Positions 49,027-57,250 of a stretch of DNA of 64,000 bases are shown here, piece after piece. Numbering within the stretch: position 1 is the stretch's first letter; every line of letters starts with the position of its first letter. A program made the translations under genes and the position numbers. The DNA lies in contig SVMA01000005.1 of assembly GCA_015067635.1 (NCBI GenBank), positions 45,850 through 109,849 of the forward strand. The letters are read 5' to 3'. This DNA is from Oscillospiraceae bacterium (lineage in GTDB: Bacteria > Bacillota > Clostridia > Oscillospirales > Oscillospiraceae). The notes beneath the pieces were generated by a model. That model was not told where the DNA came from. It did no database searches and was given only the letters and a program-made list of their open reading frames with translations.

Positions 49027-49834
49027 GTCTGTTATTCTCAGCGTGCCTTACATCCTTTGGATGCTGGTGTTTACGCTGATTCCTCTGGGTGTGGTGGGCT
49101 ACTACGCCCTTACAGACCCGGATACCGGCGCCTTTACCTGGAGCAATATGGCACAGCTGGGTACCTATTTGCCCGTGTTTGGCCGTTCCATCGGGTATTC
49201 GGTTATTTCCGCATTTCTTTGCCTGCTGTTGGGCTACCCTGTGGCGTATTATATTGCCCATCGGGGTCCTGTGGCGCAGAAATTGCTGTACATGCTGGTC
49301 ATGCTGCCCATGTGCATGAGCTTTTTGCTTCGCACACTGGCTTGGGTCGGTCTGTTGCAGGATACCGGCATTATCAATACCCTTTTGGAATCGGTGGGAC
49401 TGGCGCGTGTGTCGCTTATTCGCACACCGGGCGCAGTGATATTGGGCATGGTATATAACTATCTGCCTTATATGATCCTGCCGCTTTATGCCATTATCGT
49501 CAAGATTGACGGCCGACTCATCGAAGCGGCAGAGGATCTGGGATGCAAGCCATCACAGACCTTTACCAAGGTAGTATTACCGCTGTCCATGCCCGGTATC
49601 GTTTCCGGAGTGACAATGGTGTTTGTGCCTGCGGTTTCCACCTTCTATATCTCCCAAAAGCTGGGCGGTACGGAAATGCTCATCGGCGACGTGATTGAGC
49701 GGATGTTCAAGCAGGGAAACAATGCGAATCTCGGTGCGGCACTGAGCTTGCTGCTGATGCTTTTGGTGTTTGTGTGTACCGGCATTATGAATAAGCTGAC
49801 GGACGCAGACGGAGAGGATAGGGTGGTTGTATGA
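49013..49834 (+). CDS. potB: Spermidine/putrescine ABC transporter permease PotB
   Basis: 273 residues, six hydrophobic helices. The coupling EAA loop reads [20 protein letters not shown]. Begins inside potA (14-base overlap) and overlaps potC by 4 bases. Confidence 0.93.
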   Translation: MKKNKSVILSVPYILWMLVFTLIPLGVVGYYALTDPDTGAFTWSNMAQLGTYLPVFGRSIGYSVISAFLCLLLGYPVAYYIAHRGPVAQKLLYMLVMLPMCMSFLLRTLAWVGLLQDTGIINTLLESVGLARVSLIRTPGAVILGMVYNYLPYMILPLYAIIVKIDGRLIEAAEDLGCKPSQTFTKVVLPLSMPGIVSGVTMVFVPAVSTFYISQKLGGTEMLIGDVIERMFKQGNNANLGAALSLLLMLLVFVCTGIMNKLTDADGEDRVVV

Positions 49835-50640
49835 AAAAGACAAATCGTATCTTCACTGCCGCCATTTTCGTATTTCTTTATGTGCCGATGCTGGTGCTCA
49901 TTGTCGGTTCGTTCAACGAAGGAAAAAGTCTTGCCCGTTTTGACGGCTTTACCTTTGACCAGTATGCAGAGCTGTTTCGTGACAGCGATTTGCTGAGGTT
50001 ATTGGGAAATTCCGTTCTGATTTCTGTGATCGCCAGTGCGGCGGCAACCGTATTTGGCACGGTTGCGGCGGTGGGAATCTCCAGTTTAAGGCCCAAAATG
50101 CGCCGTGTGGTTATGCAGCTGACAGATATTCCCATGACCAATCCCGATATCGTTACCGGTATTTCCCTGAGCCTGCTTTTTGTTTTCGTGGGCACAAAAA
50201 TGCTGGGACAGCGGGACAGTCTGACTTTCTGGACTCTGCTGACTGCACACATCACCTTCAATTTGCCCTATGTCATTTTGAATGTGATGCCCAAACTGAA
50301 GCAGATGGACCGTTCTTTGACGGATGCGGCCATGGATCTGGGCTGTACACCGGTGCAATCCTTCTTTAAGGTGACACTGCATGAGATCATGCCCGGTGTG
50401 GTGGCGGGTGCCATCATGTCCTTTACCATGAGCCTGGACGATTTTGTCATCAGCTATTTCGTATCCGGCATGGACTTTGTCACGCTGCCGGTGGAGATTT
50501 ACAGCTATACCAAAAAGCCTATTCCACCGAAGATCTACGCTATGTTCACGTTGCTGTTCCTGCTGATTTTGGTGCTAATGGTTACCATGAATCTGCTGCA
50601 GCTGCGCTCCGACAAGAAGAAAGAGCAGGTGCGCAGATGA
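49831..50640 (+). CDS. potC: Spermidine/putrescine ABC transporter permease PotC
   Basis: 269 residues, six hydrophobic helices. EAA-type loop DAAMDLGCTPVQSFFKVTL, then MSLDDFVISYFVSG, a typical PotC segment. Overlaps potB and potD by 4 bases each. Confidence 0.93.
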   Translation: MKKTNRIFTAAIFVFLYVPMLVLIVGSFNEGKSLARFDGFTFDQYAELFRDSDLLRLLGNSVLISVIASAAATVFGTVAAVGISSLRPKMRRVVMQLTDIPMTNPDIVTGISLSLLFVFVGTKMLGQRDSLTFWTLLTAHITFNLPYVILNVMPKLKQMDRSLTDAAMDLGCTPVQSFFKVTLHEIMPGVVAGAIMSFTMSLDDFVISYFVSGMDFVTLPVEIYSYTKKPIPPKIYAMFTLLFLLILVLMVTMNLLQLRSDKKKEQVRR

Positions 50641-51845
50641 GAAAGTTGGTTTGTGTGCTTGCTGCACTGGTGCTGCTTGTAAGCGGTGTGGTGCCTGCCG
50701 GAGCAGTGGAAGGAAATGTTCCGCAGGGGAGCATTACCCTGAATGTCTATAACTGGGGTCAGTACATTGCCGATGGCAGTGATGATTCCATGGATATCAT
50801 TGCCGAGTTTGAAAGCAGATATCCCAATATCCATGTCAATTATTCCACCTTTGATTCCAATGAGATCATGTATACAAAGCTTGCTTCCGGCGGCGTTACG
50901 GTGGACGTGATTTTCCCGTCAGATTACATGGTCGCACGGATGATTGAAGAGGACATGCTGTTGGAGCTGGATTTTGACAACATTCCCAATTATCAGTACA
51001 TTGACGAGGATTTTAAGGGCATGCCCCATGACCCGGAGGATAAGTATTCTGTACCTTATACATGGGGTACAGTTGGTGTCATTTATAACACCAAATACGT
51101 GGACGAAGAGGATCTGATCGGCTGGGAGCTTTTGTGGAACGAAAAATATGCAGACAAGATTCTGATGTTCGACAATTCCCGGGATGCCTTTGGCATAGCC
51201 TCCTATTTGTTGGGCTACGATGTCAATACTACTGACGAGGAAGAACTGCGTCATTGCGCTGACAAGCTGGCAGAGCAGGAACCGCTGGTACAGCAATATG
51301 TCATGGATCAGATCTATGATCTGATGGAAAATGAGGAAGCCTGGATTGCGCCCTATTATGTGGGCGACTACATGACCATGGCGGAGAATAACGAGGATCT
51401 GGCGTTCTATTTGCCGGAAAATCAGGGCTTCAACCTGTTTGTGGATGCCATGTGCATCCCCAAGTGTGCCAAGGAAAAGGCTGCGGCAGAGCTGTTTATC
51501 AATTTCCTGTGTGAGCCGGAAATTGCCGCGGCAAACATGGATTGGGTTGGGTACAGTGTTCCGCTGTCTGCGGCGAAGGAATATATGGATCCGGAGTTGA
51601 TTGAAGACCCCATCCTCTATCCCAGTCCTGAGGTACAGTCCCACGGCTCTGCATTTGCCAATCTGGACCCTGCAGTAACGCGGTTTGTGGAAGGCTTGTT
51701 CTTGGAGGTCAGAATCCGCAACGTATCCAATGACGGAATGCAGATGCTGGTGCGCTGGGGTGGAATTGCCTTGGCAGTGGGCTTTGTTGCGTGGGCGATA
51801 ATCTACGGCATTGGCAGACGGCAAAAAAATATCCGCAAAAAGTAA
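50637..51845 (+). CDS. potD: Spermidine/putrescine-binding protein PotD with C-terminal membrane helix
   Basis: 402 residues. Polyamine-binding protein: NVYNWGQYIADG near the N-terminus, VDVIFPSDYMVARM, YSVPYTWGTVGVIYNT and GFNLFVDAMCIPK. The N-terminal signal (about residues 1-23, ending PAGAVEG) has no lipobox cysteine. A hydrophobic helix near residues 373-393 followed by the basic tail GRRQKNIRKK suggests anchoring by the C-terminus. Most Gram-positive binding proteins are lipoproteins, so this is unusual. Last gene of potABCD, overlapping potC by 4 bases. Confidence 0.92.
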   Translation: MRKLVCVLAALVLLVSGVVPAGAVEGNVPQGSITLNVYNWGQYIADGSDDSMDIIAEFESRYPNIHVNYSTFDSNEIMYTKLASGGVTVDVIFPSDYMVARMIEEDMLLELDFDNIPNYQYIDEDFKGMPHDPEDKYSVPYTWGTVGVIYNTKYVDEEDLIGWELLWNEKYADKILMFDNSRDAFGIASYLLGYDVNTTDEEELRHCADKLAEQEPLVQQYVMDQIYDLMENEEAWIAPYYVGDYMTMAENNEDLAFYLPENQGFNLFVDAMCIPKCAKEKAAAELFINFLCEPEIAAANMDWVGYSVPLSAAKEYMDPELIEDPILYPSPEVQSHGSAFANLDPAVTRFVEGLFLEVRIRNVSNDGMQMLVRWGGIALAVGFVAWAIIYGIGRRQKNIRKK

Positions 51846-51848
51846 ACC

Positions 51849-51877
51849 AAGTGGCTATCCGTTGGATAGCCACTTTT
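51849..51877 (+). terminator. Terminator of potABCD
   Basis: A 12-base perfect stem (51849-51860 with 51864-51875), loop GTT, then TT and CAT. Placed 3 bases after the stop. Confidence 0.8.
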
Positions 51878-51925
51878 CATAAAATGTTGTCAAGAGTCGG
51901 TTTTCGAGTCCGCCCCTTGGGCATG

Positions 51926-51957
51926 AAAAAAAGCCACCCCGAATGGGATGACTTTTT
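51926..51957 (-). terminator. Terminator of tRNA-Asp
   Basis: On the minus strand a 14-base stem (with two G-T pairs), loop ATTC, ends in a run of T (complement of 51926-51932). Adjacent to the encoded CCA. Confidence 0.8.
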
Positions 51958-51960
51958 TGG

Positions 51961-52034
51961 CGACCCGGAACGGACTCGAACCGTCGACCTCCAGCGTGAC
52001 AGGCTGGCGTGCTAACCGACTGCACCACCGGGCC
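51961..52034 (-). tRNA. tRNA-Asp (anticodon GTC)
   Basis: Minus-strand cloverleaf: acceptor GGCCCGG/CCGGGTC with one G-T pair, anticodon stem CCAGC/GCTGG around CTGTCAC (anticodon GTC), T loop TTCGAGT. Discriminator G, as expected for Asp. CCA encoded at 51958-51960. Confidence 0.96.
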
Positions 52035-52046
52035 AAAGCACTTGCG

Positions 52047-52075
52047 ATTATATCAAATGATTTGACATTTGTAAA
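52047..52075 (-). promoter_or_regulatory. Promoter of tRNA-Asp
   Basis: On the minus strand TTTACA (52075-52070), 17 bases, TATAAT (52052-52047), 13 bases before the tRNA. Confidence 0.8.
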
Positions 52076-52156
52076 GAGAAATTTCTAAATCATTTCAAAT
52101 TATTTCATAGAATGATTATATTGTGCATATGCATACTAAATTCGACAAGAATTCTC

Positions 52157-52185
52157 TTGCAAGTCACAGAAAAATTTGATATAGT
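52157..52185 (+). promoter_or_regulatory. Promoter of the DUF212 gene
   Basis: TTGCAA (52157-52162), 17 bases, TATAGT (52180-52185). Confidence 0.7.
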
Positions 52186-52216
52186 TTATTAAGCGAATAA
52201 CTAGGAAGGAACGATT

Positions 52217-52663
52217 ATGAACTGGTTTACAGACATATTTTCCAATCCGTTTTTTATGACAGCGGTTGGGGCATGGTTCATTGCGCAGATTTTCAAAACG
52301 ATTATTCACTGTCTTGTTTATAAAAAGTTTGACTTTAAGCGTTTCATGGGAGACGGGGGAATGCCCAGCGGACACTCCGCCACAGTATCCTCCCTGGCGA
52401 CGATGTGCGGTCTGGTGTTCGGATTCCGCGGAGTGGAATTTGCGATCAGTGCGGTAGTGGCGATTATTGTCTGCCACGATGCCAGCGGTGTGCGTCGGCA
52501 AACGGGACAGCAGGCGGAAATACTCAATGAGCTGCTCAAGAGCTTTGAGGCAGGACACAACGCTGACTTAAAGGAATGGGTGGGGCATACGCCGCTGCAG
52601 GTGCTGGCCGGTGTGCTGATTGGCATTGGCAATGCACTTTTGGTATATTTCCTGATGATGTAA
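52217..52663 (+). CDS. Divergent PAP2 family protein (DUF212, YuiD-like)
   Basis: 148 residues with three or four hydrophobic helices. Family motifs: DGGMPSGHSATV (the PAP2-like SGH), CHDASGVRRQTGQQAEILN and LKEWVGHTPLQVLAG. Related to acid-phosphatase/vanadium-haloperoxidase-like membrane proteins; the substrate is not known. AGGAAGG before the ATG. Monocistronic, with its own promoter and terminator. Confidence 0.92.
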   Translation: MNWFTDIFSNPFFMTAVGAWFIAQIFKTIIHCLVYKKFDFKRFMGDGGMPSGHSATVSSLATMCGLVFGFRGVEFAISAVVAIIVCHDASGVRRQTGQQAEILNELLKSFEAGHNADLKEWVGHTPLQVLAGVLIGIGNALLVYFLMM

Positions 52664-52683
52664 AATCAAAAACAGAAACGATT

Positions 52684-52715
52684 CCGGCTTGTGCGATCCG
52701 CACAAGCCGGTTTTT
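52684..52715 (+). terminator. Terminator of the DUF212 gene
   Basis: A 12-base perfect stem (52684-52695 with 52699-52710), loop ATC, then TTTTT. Confidence 0.92.
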
Positions 52716-52804
52716 GCGCGGTAAAAAACACAGGGAGTAATTTATTGACATAAACAAGACAAAATAATTATCACAGGATAAATACATTGTCGACAAGATT
52801 TTGG

Positions 52805-52832
52805 TTATTGTTTCCTTCCGATGCGCTATACT
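52805..52832 (+). promoter_or_regulatory. Possible promoter of the sugar ABC operon
   Basis: TATACT (52827-52832) is a fair -10; the best -35 at a usable distance is TTATTG (52805-52810, 16 bases). About 60 bases before the start codon. Confidence 0.4.
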
Positions 52833-52890
52833 GTGCTTACCTGCGGAAGCTTCCTTCTGTGGGAATCATAATTTACAAGGAGGAAAAACA

Positions 52891-54114
52891 ATGAAAAAGA
52901 TATTGTCTGCTGCACTGGTTGCTTTGCTGGTTTTGGGTGTGTTCTCAGGGTGCAGTGTCAACAGCACAGTCGGCGGTAAGACGTTGACTTTTTGGTCCAT
53001 GTGGAGTGACGGAGAGCCGCAGGCAGAAGTCATTAAAGAGGCTGCCGCGGCTTACAAGGAAAAGACCGGCATTCAGGTGAATATCGAATTCAAGGGGCGG
53101 GATGTCAACACACTGCTTTCTGCAGCTCTGGAATCCGGAGAGAAGATCGATATCATCGAGGATGATTATCAGAGAATTGCACAGATTTATGGGCAGTACA
53201 CTGCAGACCTGACAGAAATGGCAAAGGCGGCCAATTACAAGGGCTATGACTGCCTGAACGACCAGGTAATTGCCTGGGCGGGACACTTAAATTCCATCGT
53301 TGAGCAGCCTCAGGTTGGCGGCGTATTTTACAATAAGGACGCCTTTGCAAAGGCCGGCATCACTGCCGAGCCAAAAACCTGGGCGGAGTTTCTGAATGCC
53401 TGCACCAAGCTGAAGGATGCCGGTTATGCACCCCTGGCCCTGGATGCGGCGTATGCAGACTTTACCTTCTATCACCAACTGGTACGCCATCTTGGGGAGA
53501 AGAAGATAGAGCAGCTCGCCATGAACGGCGGTTGGGGCAGGGAGACCGGCGCGGTTGCCGCCGCACAGGAGATCATTGATTTTGTCAAGGCTGGCAATTT
53601 GGCAGACGGGGCTCCCGATGAGTATCCTTCCAGCCAGAACAAGGTTGGCTTTGGTTCAGCGGCAATGGTCGTTTGTGCCAACTATGTTACCGCAGAGGTG
53701 AATAATAACTGCGGCGTTCAGCTGAACTGGGGACTGTTCAATTATCCCACCGTTCCCGGAAGCGATAATACTTCCGCATACGCCGGAGCAAACTCCCTGG
53801 CCATCACTGCCTATTCGGAGCTGAAACAGGAAGCCTTCGATTTTATCATGCTGCTGACCACCGGAGAATTTGACCAGAAAATGGCGGACAAAGCCGCGCA
53901 GATCCCCGCAGACCCTGCCAACAAGGCACCTGCCCATCTGTCCGGCACGGTGGAAACTTTGCTTGCCGCAGATGCGCCCATGACCTGGTGCGCCGGGATC
54001 AATGCCAACAGCGACCTGATCAACAGCTTTAAGAGCGAGTTTGTTAAGCTCTATGAGGGCAAGTATGAATCCGGGGAAGCGTTCTGCGCTGCACTGGACG
54101 CCTTGTACAAATAA
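52891..54114 (+). CDS. Sugar ABC transporter substrate-binding lipoprotein (CUT1 type)
   Basis: 407 residues. Lipoprotein signal ending FSGC (Cys21), then an extracellular solute-binding fold: LTFWSMWSDGEPQAE, GGVFYNKDAFAKAG with TWAEFLNACTKLKDAGY, and late EAFDFIMLLTTGEFDQ. This is the family-1 binding-protein pattern used for oligosaccharides. Start ATG 52891 after AAGGAGG. Followed by a strong hairpin and then two permeases. The sugar cannot be read directly; the downstream NahK-like kinase suggests an N-acetylhexosamine-containing sugar. Confidence 0.9.
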   Translation: MKKILSAALVALLVLGVFSGCSVNSTVGGKTLTFWSMWSDGEPQAEVIKEAAAAYKEKTGIQVNIEFKGRDVNTLLSAALESGEKIDIIEDDYQRIAQIYGQYTADLTEMAKAANYKGYDCLNDQVIAWAGHLNSIVEQPQVGGVFYNKDAFAKAGITAEPKTWAEFLNACTKLKDAGYAPLALDAAYADFTFYHQLVRHLGEKKIEQLAMNGGWGRETGAVAAAQEIIDFVKAGNLADGAPDEYPSSQNKVGFGSAAMVVCANYVTAEVNNNCGVQLNWGLFNYPTVPGSDNTSAYAGANSLAITAYSELKQEAFDFIMLLTTGEFDQKMADKAAQIPADPANKAPAHLSGTVETLLAADAPMTWCAGINANSDLINSFKSEFVKLYEGKYESGEAFCAALDALYK

Positions 54115-54122
54115 GCTTCCGG

Positions 54123-54153
54123 CAGGCGGCACCCCGGGGTGCCGCCTGTTTTT
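54123..54153 (+). terminator. Intra-operon terminator after the binding-protein gene
   Basis: A 13-base perfect GC-rich palindrome (54123-54135 with 54136-54148) followed by TTTTT, 9 bases after the stop codon. In such operons it lets most transcripts end after the abundant binding protein while some continue into the permeases. Confidence 0.9.
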
Positions 54154-54183
54154 GCAGGAAGAGATGGAAGGGATGACACAAAT

Positions 54184-55077
54184 ATGAAAAAGAACAAACT
54201 GCTCATTTTTCTGTTCATGCTCCCATGCGTGCTCACACTGCTGGTAATGTATGTTTATCCTGTCTGCAGAACCGTATTGATGAGCCTGTTCCGCGTGGAG
54301 AGCCTGACAGCGGGCACTTCTGAATGGACCTTTTACGGTCTGTCAAACTATACTACAATCATAAGCAACAATACATTCCAAATGGCAATGAAAAACATGC
54401 TGCTGATTTGGGTCGCAGGCGGTGTAATTACACTGGCTCTGGCCATGGTGATGGCGGTGGTGCTTACCAGCGGCATCCGCGGCGCCAAGTTCTTTCGGGC
54501 GGCGATTTATCTTCCGAATATCATCAGCGCAGTAGCCTTGGCAACCATGTGGGTGCAGTACATCTTTAACTATGACTACGGACTGCTCAACGAGCTGCTG
54601 GAGCTTTTCGGACTGGAAGGCTTTAAGTGGCTGGGCAGTGATTCTAAATTTTGGGCGATGACAGCTTCCTTTATCTTTGGCAGTGTGGGCTATTATATGC
54701 TGATTTATATCAGCGGTATTGAGGGCATTCCCAAGGAGTTGTATGAAGCATCCATGCTGGACGGTGCCGGCAAGATCACACAGTTTAGGACCATTACCAT
54801 GCCCCTGCTCAAGAGGATTATCAAGACCTCGATTACTTTCTGGAGCATCAATGCCACAACCTTTTTCCTGTGGAGCAAAATGTTTTCCCCCATCCAAACA
54901 GAGGAATCCACAGTCGTGCCGGTTATTTATTTATACGATATCGTCTTCGGCGGTAAGGGCATTATTCAGCGGGATGCCGGTGCCGGTGCGGCAGTGGGTG
55001 TTGTCCTGACGATTGTGATTGTTGCAATTTACGGTGTCATGAATTTGCTGGTGAAGGACACCGATATGGAATACTGA
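54184..55077 (+). CDS. Sugar ABC transporter permease
   Basis: 297 residues, six hydrophobic helices. EAA-type loop LYEASMLDGAGKITQFRTIT, as in MalF/UgpA-like CUT1 permeases. ATG 54184 (MKKNKLLIFLFMLP) is the natural start; GGAAGGG lies a little further upstream than usual (about 12 bases). Pairs with the next permease. Confidence 0.92.
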   Translation: MKKNKLLIFLFMLPCVLTLLVMYVYPVCRTVLMSLFRVESLTAGTSEWTFYGLSNYTTIISNNTFQMAMKNMLLIWVAGGVITLALAMVMAVVLTSGIRGAKFFRAAIYLPNIISAVALATMWVQYIFNYDYGLLNELLELFGLEGFKWLGSDSKFWAMTASFIFGSVGYYMLIYISGIEGIPKELYEASMLDGAGKITQFRTITMPLLKRIIKTSITFWSINATTFFLWSKMFSPIQTEESTVVPVIYLYDIVFGGKGIIQRDAGAGAAVGVVLTIVIVAIYGVMNLLVKDTDMEY

Positions 55078-55091
55078 GGAGGGAAGAAGCA

Positions 55092-55949
55092 ATGACGAAA
55101 CATCGGGAAAGAATCAACTGGAAGAAAGAAGCAAAGCTCCTTCCCGGATATCTGATTGTCGGCATTTGGGTGGCATTTACCGCGGTGATGATCGGCTGGA
55201 TCATCGGCGCAAGCTTGTCCACTTCCCGGGAAATCTTTTCCGGGACGGTTTTGGACTTTGAAACCGGTTTGCACTGGGAAAACTATGCAACCGCTTGGAA
55301 TTCCCAAAATGTATCCGTGTTTTTCGGAAATTCCTTACTCTATGCTACCGTTTCCGGTGCCGGCGTGCTGGTGATTTCGGCACCCGCGGCCTATGTGCTG
55401 TCCCGCTGGAAATTCAAAGGCAGTAGGGCAACTCGGATTTTGTTGGTTATTTCCATGAGCGTGCCGGCAATTATGATTATCATGCCCCTGTACACTTTGG
55501 CAGTGCAATGGGGCTTGAAGGGTCGCATTCTGCTCATCGTGCTGTACATTATGCTGCGGGTACCCTATACCGCCATCTATTTACAGGATTTCTTCGCAAC
55601 TTTGTCCCGTTCTTACGAAGAGGCGGCCTATCTGGATGGCTGCAGCCCGATAAAAACATTCTGGAAGATCATGCTGCCGCTGGTACAGCCGGCTGTGATT
55701 ACGGTAACCATTTTCAACTTCCTCTCTGTGTGGAATGAATTTTTTATGGCCTTGATATTCACCACCAGTGCGGATATGACGCCGGTGGGGGTCGGTTTGC
55801 TGCAAATCATCAATTCCATGAAATACTCCGGTAATTACGGCGGACTTTTTGCGGCGGTGATGATTGTGTTTCTGCCAACATTCCTGCTGTATATATTCAT
55901 GTCGGAAAAAATCATTTCCGGCGTAACCGGCGGTGGCGTGAAAGGCTAG
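55092..55949 (+). CDS. Sugar ABC transporter permease
   Basis: 285 residues, six hydrophobic helices. EAA-type loop SYEEAAYLDGCSPIKTFWKI and a MalG-like C-terminus (MSEKIISGVTGGGVKG). GAGGAGGGAAG before the ATG. No ATPase gene follows, so a shared MsmK-type ATPase encoded elsewhere is expected. Confidence 0.92.
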   Translation: MTKHRERINWKKEAKLLPGYLIVGIWVAFTAVMIGWIIGASLSTSREIFSGTVLDFETGLHWENYATAWNSQNVSVFFGNSLLYATVSGAGVLVISAPAAYVLSRWKFKGSRATRILLVISMSVPAIMIIMPLYTLAVQWGLKGRILLIVLYIMLRVPYTAIYLQDFFATLSRSYEEAAYLDGCSPIKTFWKIMLPLVQPAVITVTIFNFLSVWNEFFMALIFTTSADMTPVGVGLLQIINSMKYSGNYGGLFAAVMIVFLPTFLLYIFMSEKIISGVTGGGVKG

Positions 55950-56095
55950 AATGCCGGTTTGGTACACACTTCAATGGGAAATGTATCTCTTTCAATGATA
56001 TCTCGGAATAGCTATTGCTTTTTTGCTATGGTTGATGTTAATATATACGCAGGCGAAGATACCGCCTTTCCGATGATATTTGATGAGGTGTGAAA

Positions 56096-57157
56096 ATGAA
56101 CGACATTATTCAGAAATTCCGGGTCAAGGGAGAGAGTGTTCACTGTTCCCGTTTTGGCTGCGGCCATATCAATGAGACCTATTTGGTTACTTGCGACTCC
56201 GGACTGACCTACATTCTGCAAAAAATAAACAAGAGCATTTTTACCCGGCCGGATGCGCTGATGGAAAACATCTCTGCAATTACCTTGTTTTTGGCACAGC
56301 GCAGTGAGGACAGCAGAAGCTCCATGCACCTGGTCCCCACGCGGGATGACGGATTTTTCCATGTGGATGCGGATGGAGAATATTGGAGAATGTATGATTT
56401 CGTGCGTTCTACCGTTTGTCTGCAAAAGGCAGAAACCGCCAAGGATTTTTATTATTCCGGACTGGCTTTTGGAAAGTTCCAGGGACAGTTGGCGGATTTT
56501 CCAGCCCAAACATTACATGAGCCCATTGCGGACTTCCATAATACCCGTACCCGTTTTGCACAACTGCATGCCGCACTGGAAAAGAATTTTGAAGGCCGCA
56601 AAGCTCTGTGCCAAAAGGAAATTGACTTTGCTCTGACATTGGAGCAGGAGGCAGGTACGATTGTGGACAAGCTGGCAAGCGGTGAGCTTCCTCTGCGCGT
56701 GACCCACAATGATACCAAGCTGAACAACATTCTTTTTGATTACGACAGCAGAACGCCCCTGTGCATCATTGATTTGGATACCATCATGCCAGGCTCTTCC
56801 TTGTATGACTTTGGCGATTCCATCCGGTTCGGCGCATCTACTGCGGCAGAGGATGAAAAAGATCTTGATAAGGTCTGGTGCGATATGGAGCTGTTCCGAA
56901 CCTATACCCAGGGCTTTTTGGAGGGCTGTGGCGGCAATCTCACAGATTTGGAAGTGGAAATGCTGCCCATGGGTGCCAAGCTGATGACTTTGGAGTGCGG
57001 TGTTCGCTTCCTGACGGACTACCTCAATGGCGATACATATTTCCGCACCCACTATGAAGGACAGAACCTGGATCGCTGCCGCACCCAGTTTAAACTGGTT
57101 GCCGATATGGAATCCAAGTGGGAAGAAATGAAGCGCATTGTTAAGGAATGTGAATAA
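56096..57157 (+). CDS. Sugar kinase of the aminoglycoside-phosphotransferase family (N-acetylhexosamine kinase-like)
   Basis: 353 residues, close to the 359 of bifidobacterial NahK. The choline/aminoglycoside kinase fold shows the catalytic His204-Asn-Asp206 (THNDTKLNN) and the metal Asp in IDLDTIMPGSSLYDFGD. THNDTKLNN and LDTIMPG closely resemble NahK, which makes N-acetylhexosamine 1-phosphate. Start ATG 56096, 5 bases after GAGGTG; GTG 56090 is possible. Lies 146 bases after the sugar permeases, so it may have its own weak promoter (TTGCTT/TAATAT near 56015-56044). Substrate is inferred from motif and context. Confidence 0.75.
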   Translation: MNDIIQKFRVKGESVHCSRFGCGHINETYLVTCDSGLTYILQKINKSIFTRPDALMENISAITLFLAQRSEDSRSSMHLVPTRDDGFFHVDADGEYWRMYDFVRSTVCLQKAETAKDFYYSGLAFGKFQGQLADFPAQTLHEPIADFHNTRTRFAQLHAALEKNFEGRKALCQKEIDFALTLEQEAGTIVDKLASGELPLRVTHNDTKLNNILFDYDSRTPLCIIDLDTIMPGSSLYDFGDSIRFGASTAAEDEKDLDKVWCDMELFRTYTQGFLEGCGGNLTDLEVEMLPMGAKLMTLECGVRFLTDYLNGDTYFRTHYEGQNLDRCRTQFKLVADMESKWEEMKRIVKECE

Positions 57158-57159
57158 AG

Positions 57160-57187
57160 AAAAGGCTCGCTGAAAAGCGAGCCTTTT
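57160..57187 (+). terminator. Terminator of the kinase gene
   Basis: A 12-base perfect stem (57160-57171 with 57176-57187), loop GAAA, ending in TTTT. Two bases after the stop. Confidence 0.88.
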
Positions 57188-57218
57188 GTGTCGAAAAAGA
57201 CTTCCCCTGGGGGAAGGC

Positions 57219-57246
57219 AAAATCCCCGGCTTCGGCCGGGGATTTT
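57219..57246 (-). terminator. Terminator of the P-type ATPase gene
   Basis: A 12-base perfect stem (57219-57230 with 57235-57246), loop TTCG. On the minus strand it follows the ATPase stop by 4 bases and ends in TTTT. Confidence 0.8.
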
Positions 57247-57250
57247 TGTA

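Noticed and set aside
51903..51912. TTCGAGTCCG repeated in inverse orientation near tRNA-Asp, as a possible attachment-site remnant
   Set aside because: Only 10 bases match the T arm and no integrase or second copy is present; chance similarity is likely.
51791..52015. A 74-codon plus-strand frame ending in the tRNA-Asp gene
   Set aside because: Its C-terminal part (PERTRTVDLQRDRLAC) is the complement of the tRNA, a well-known false call.
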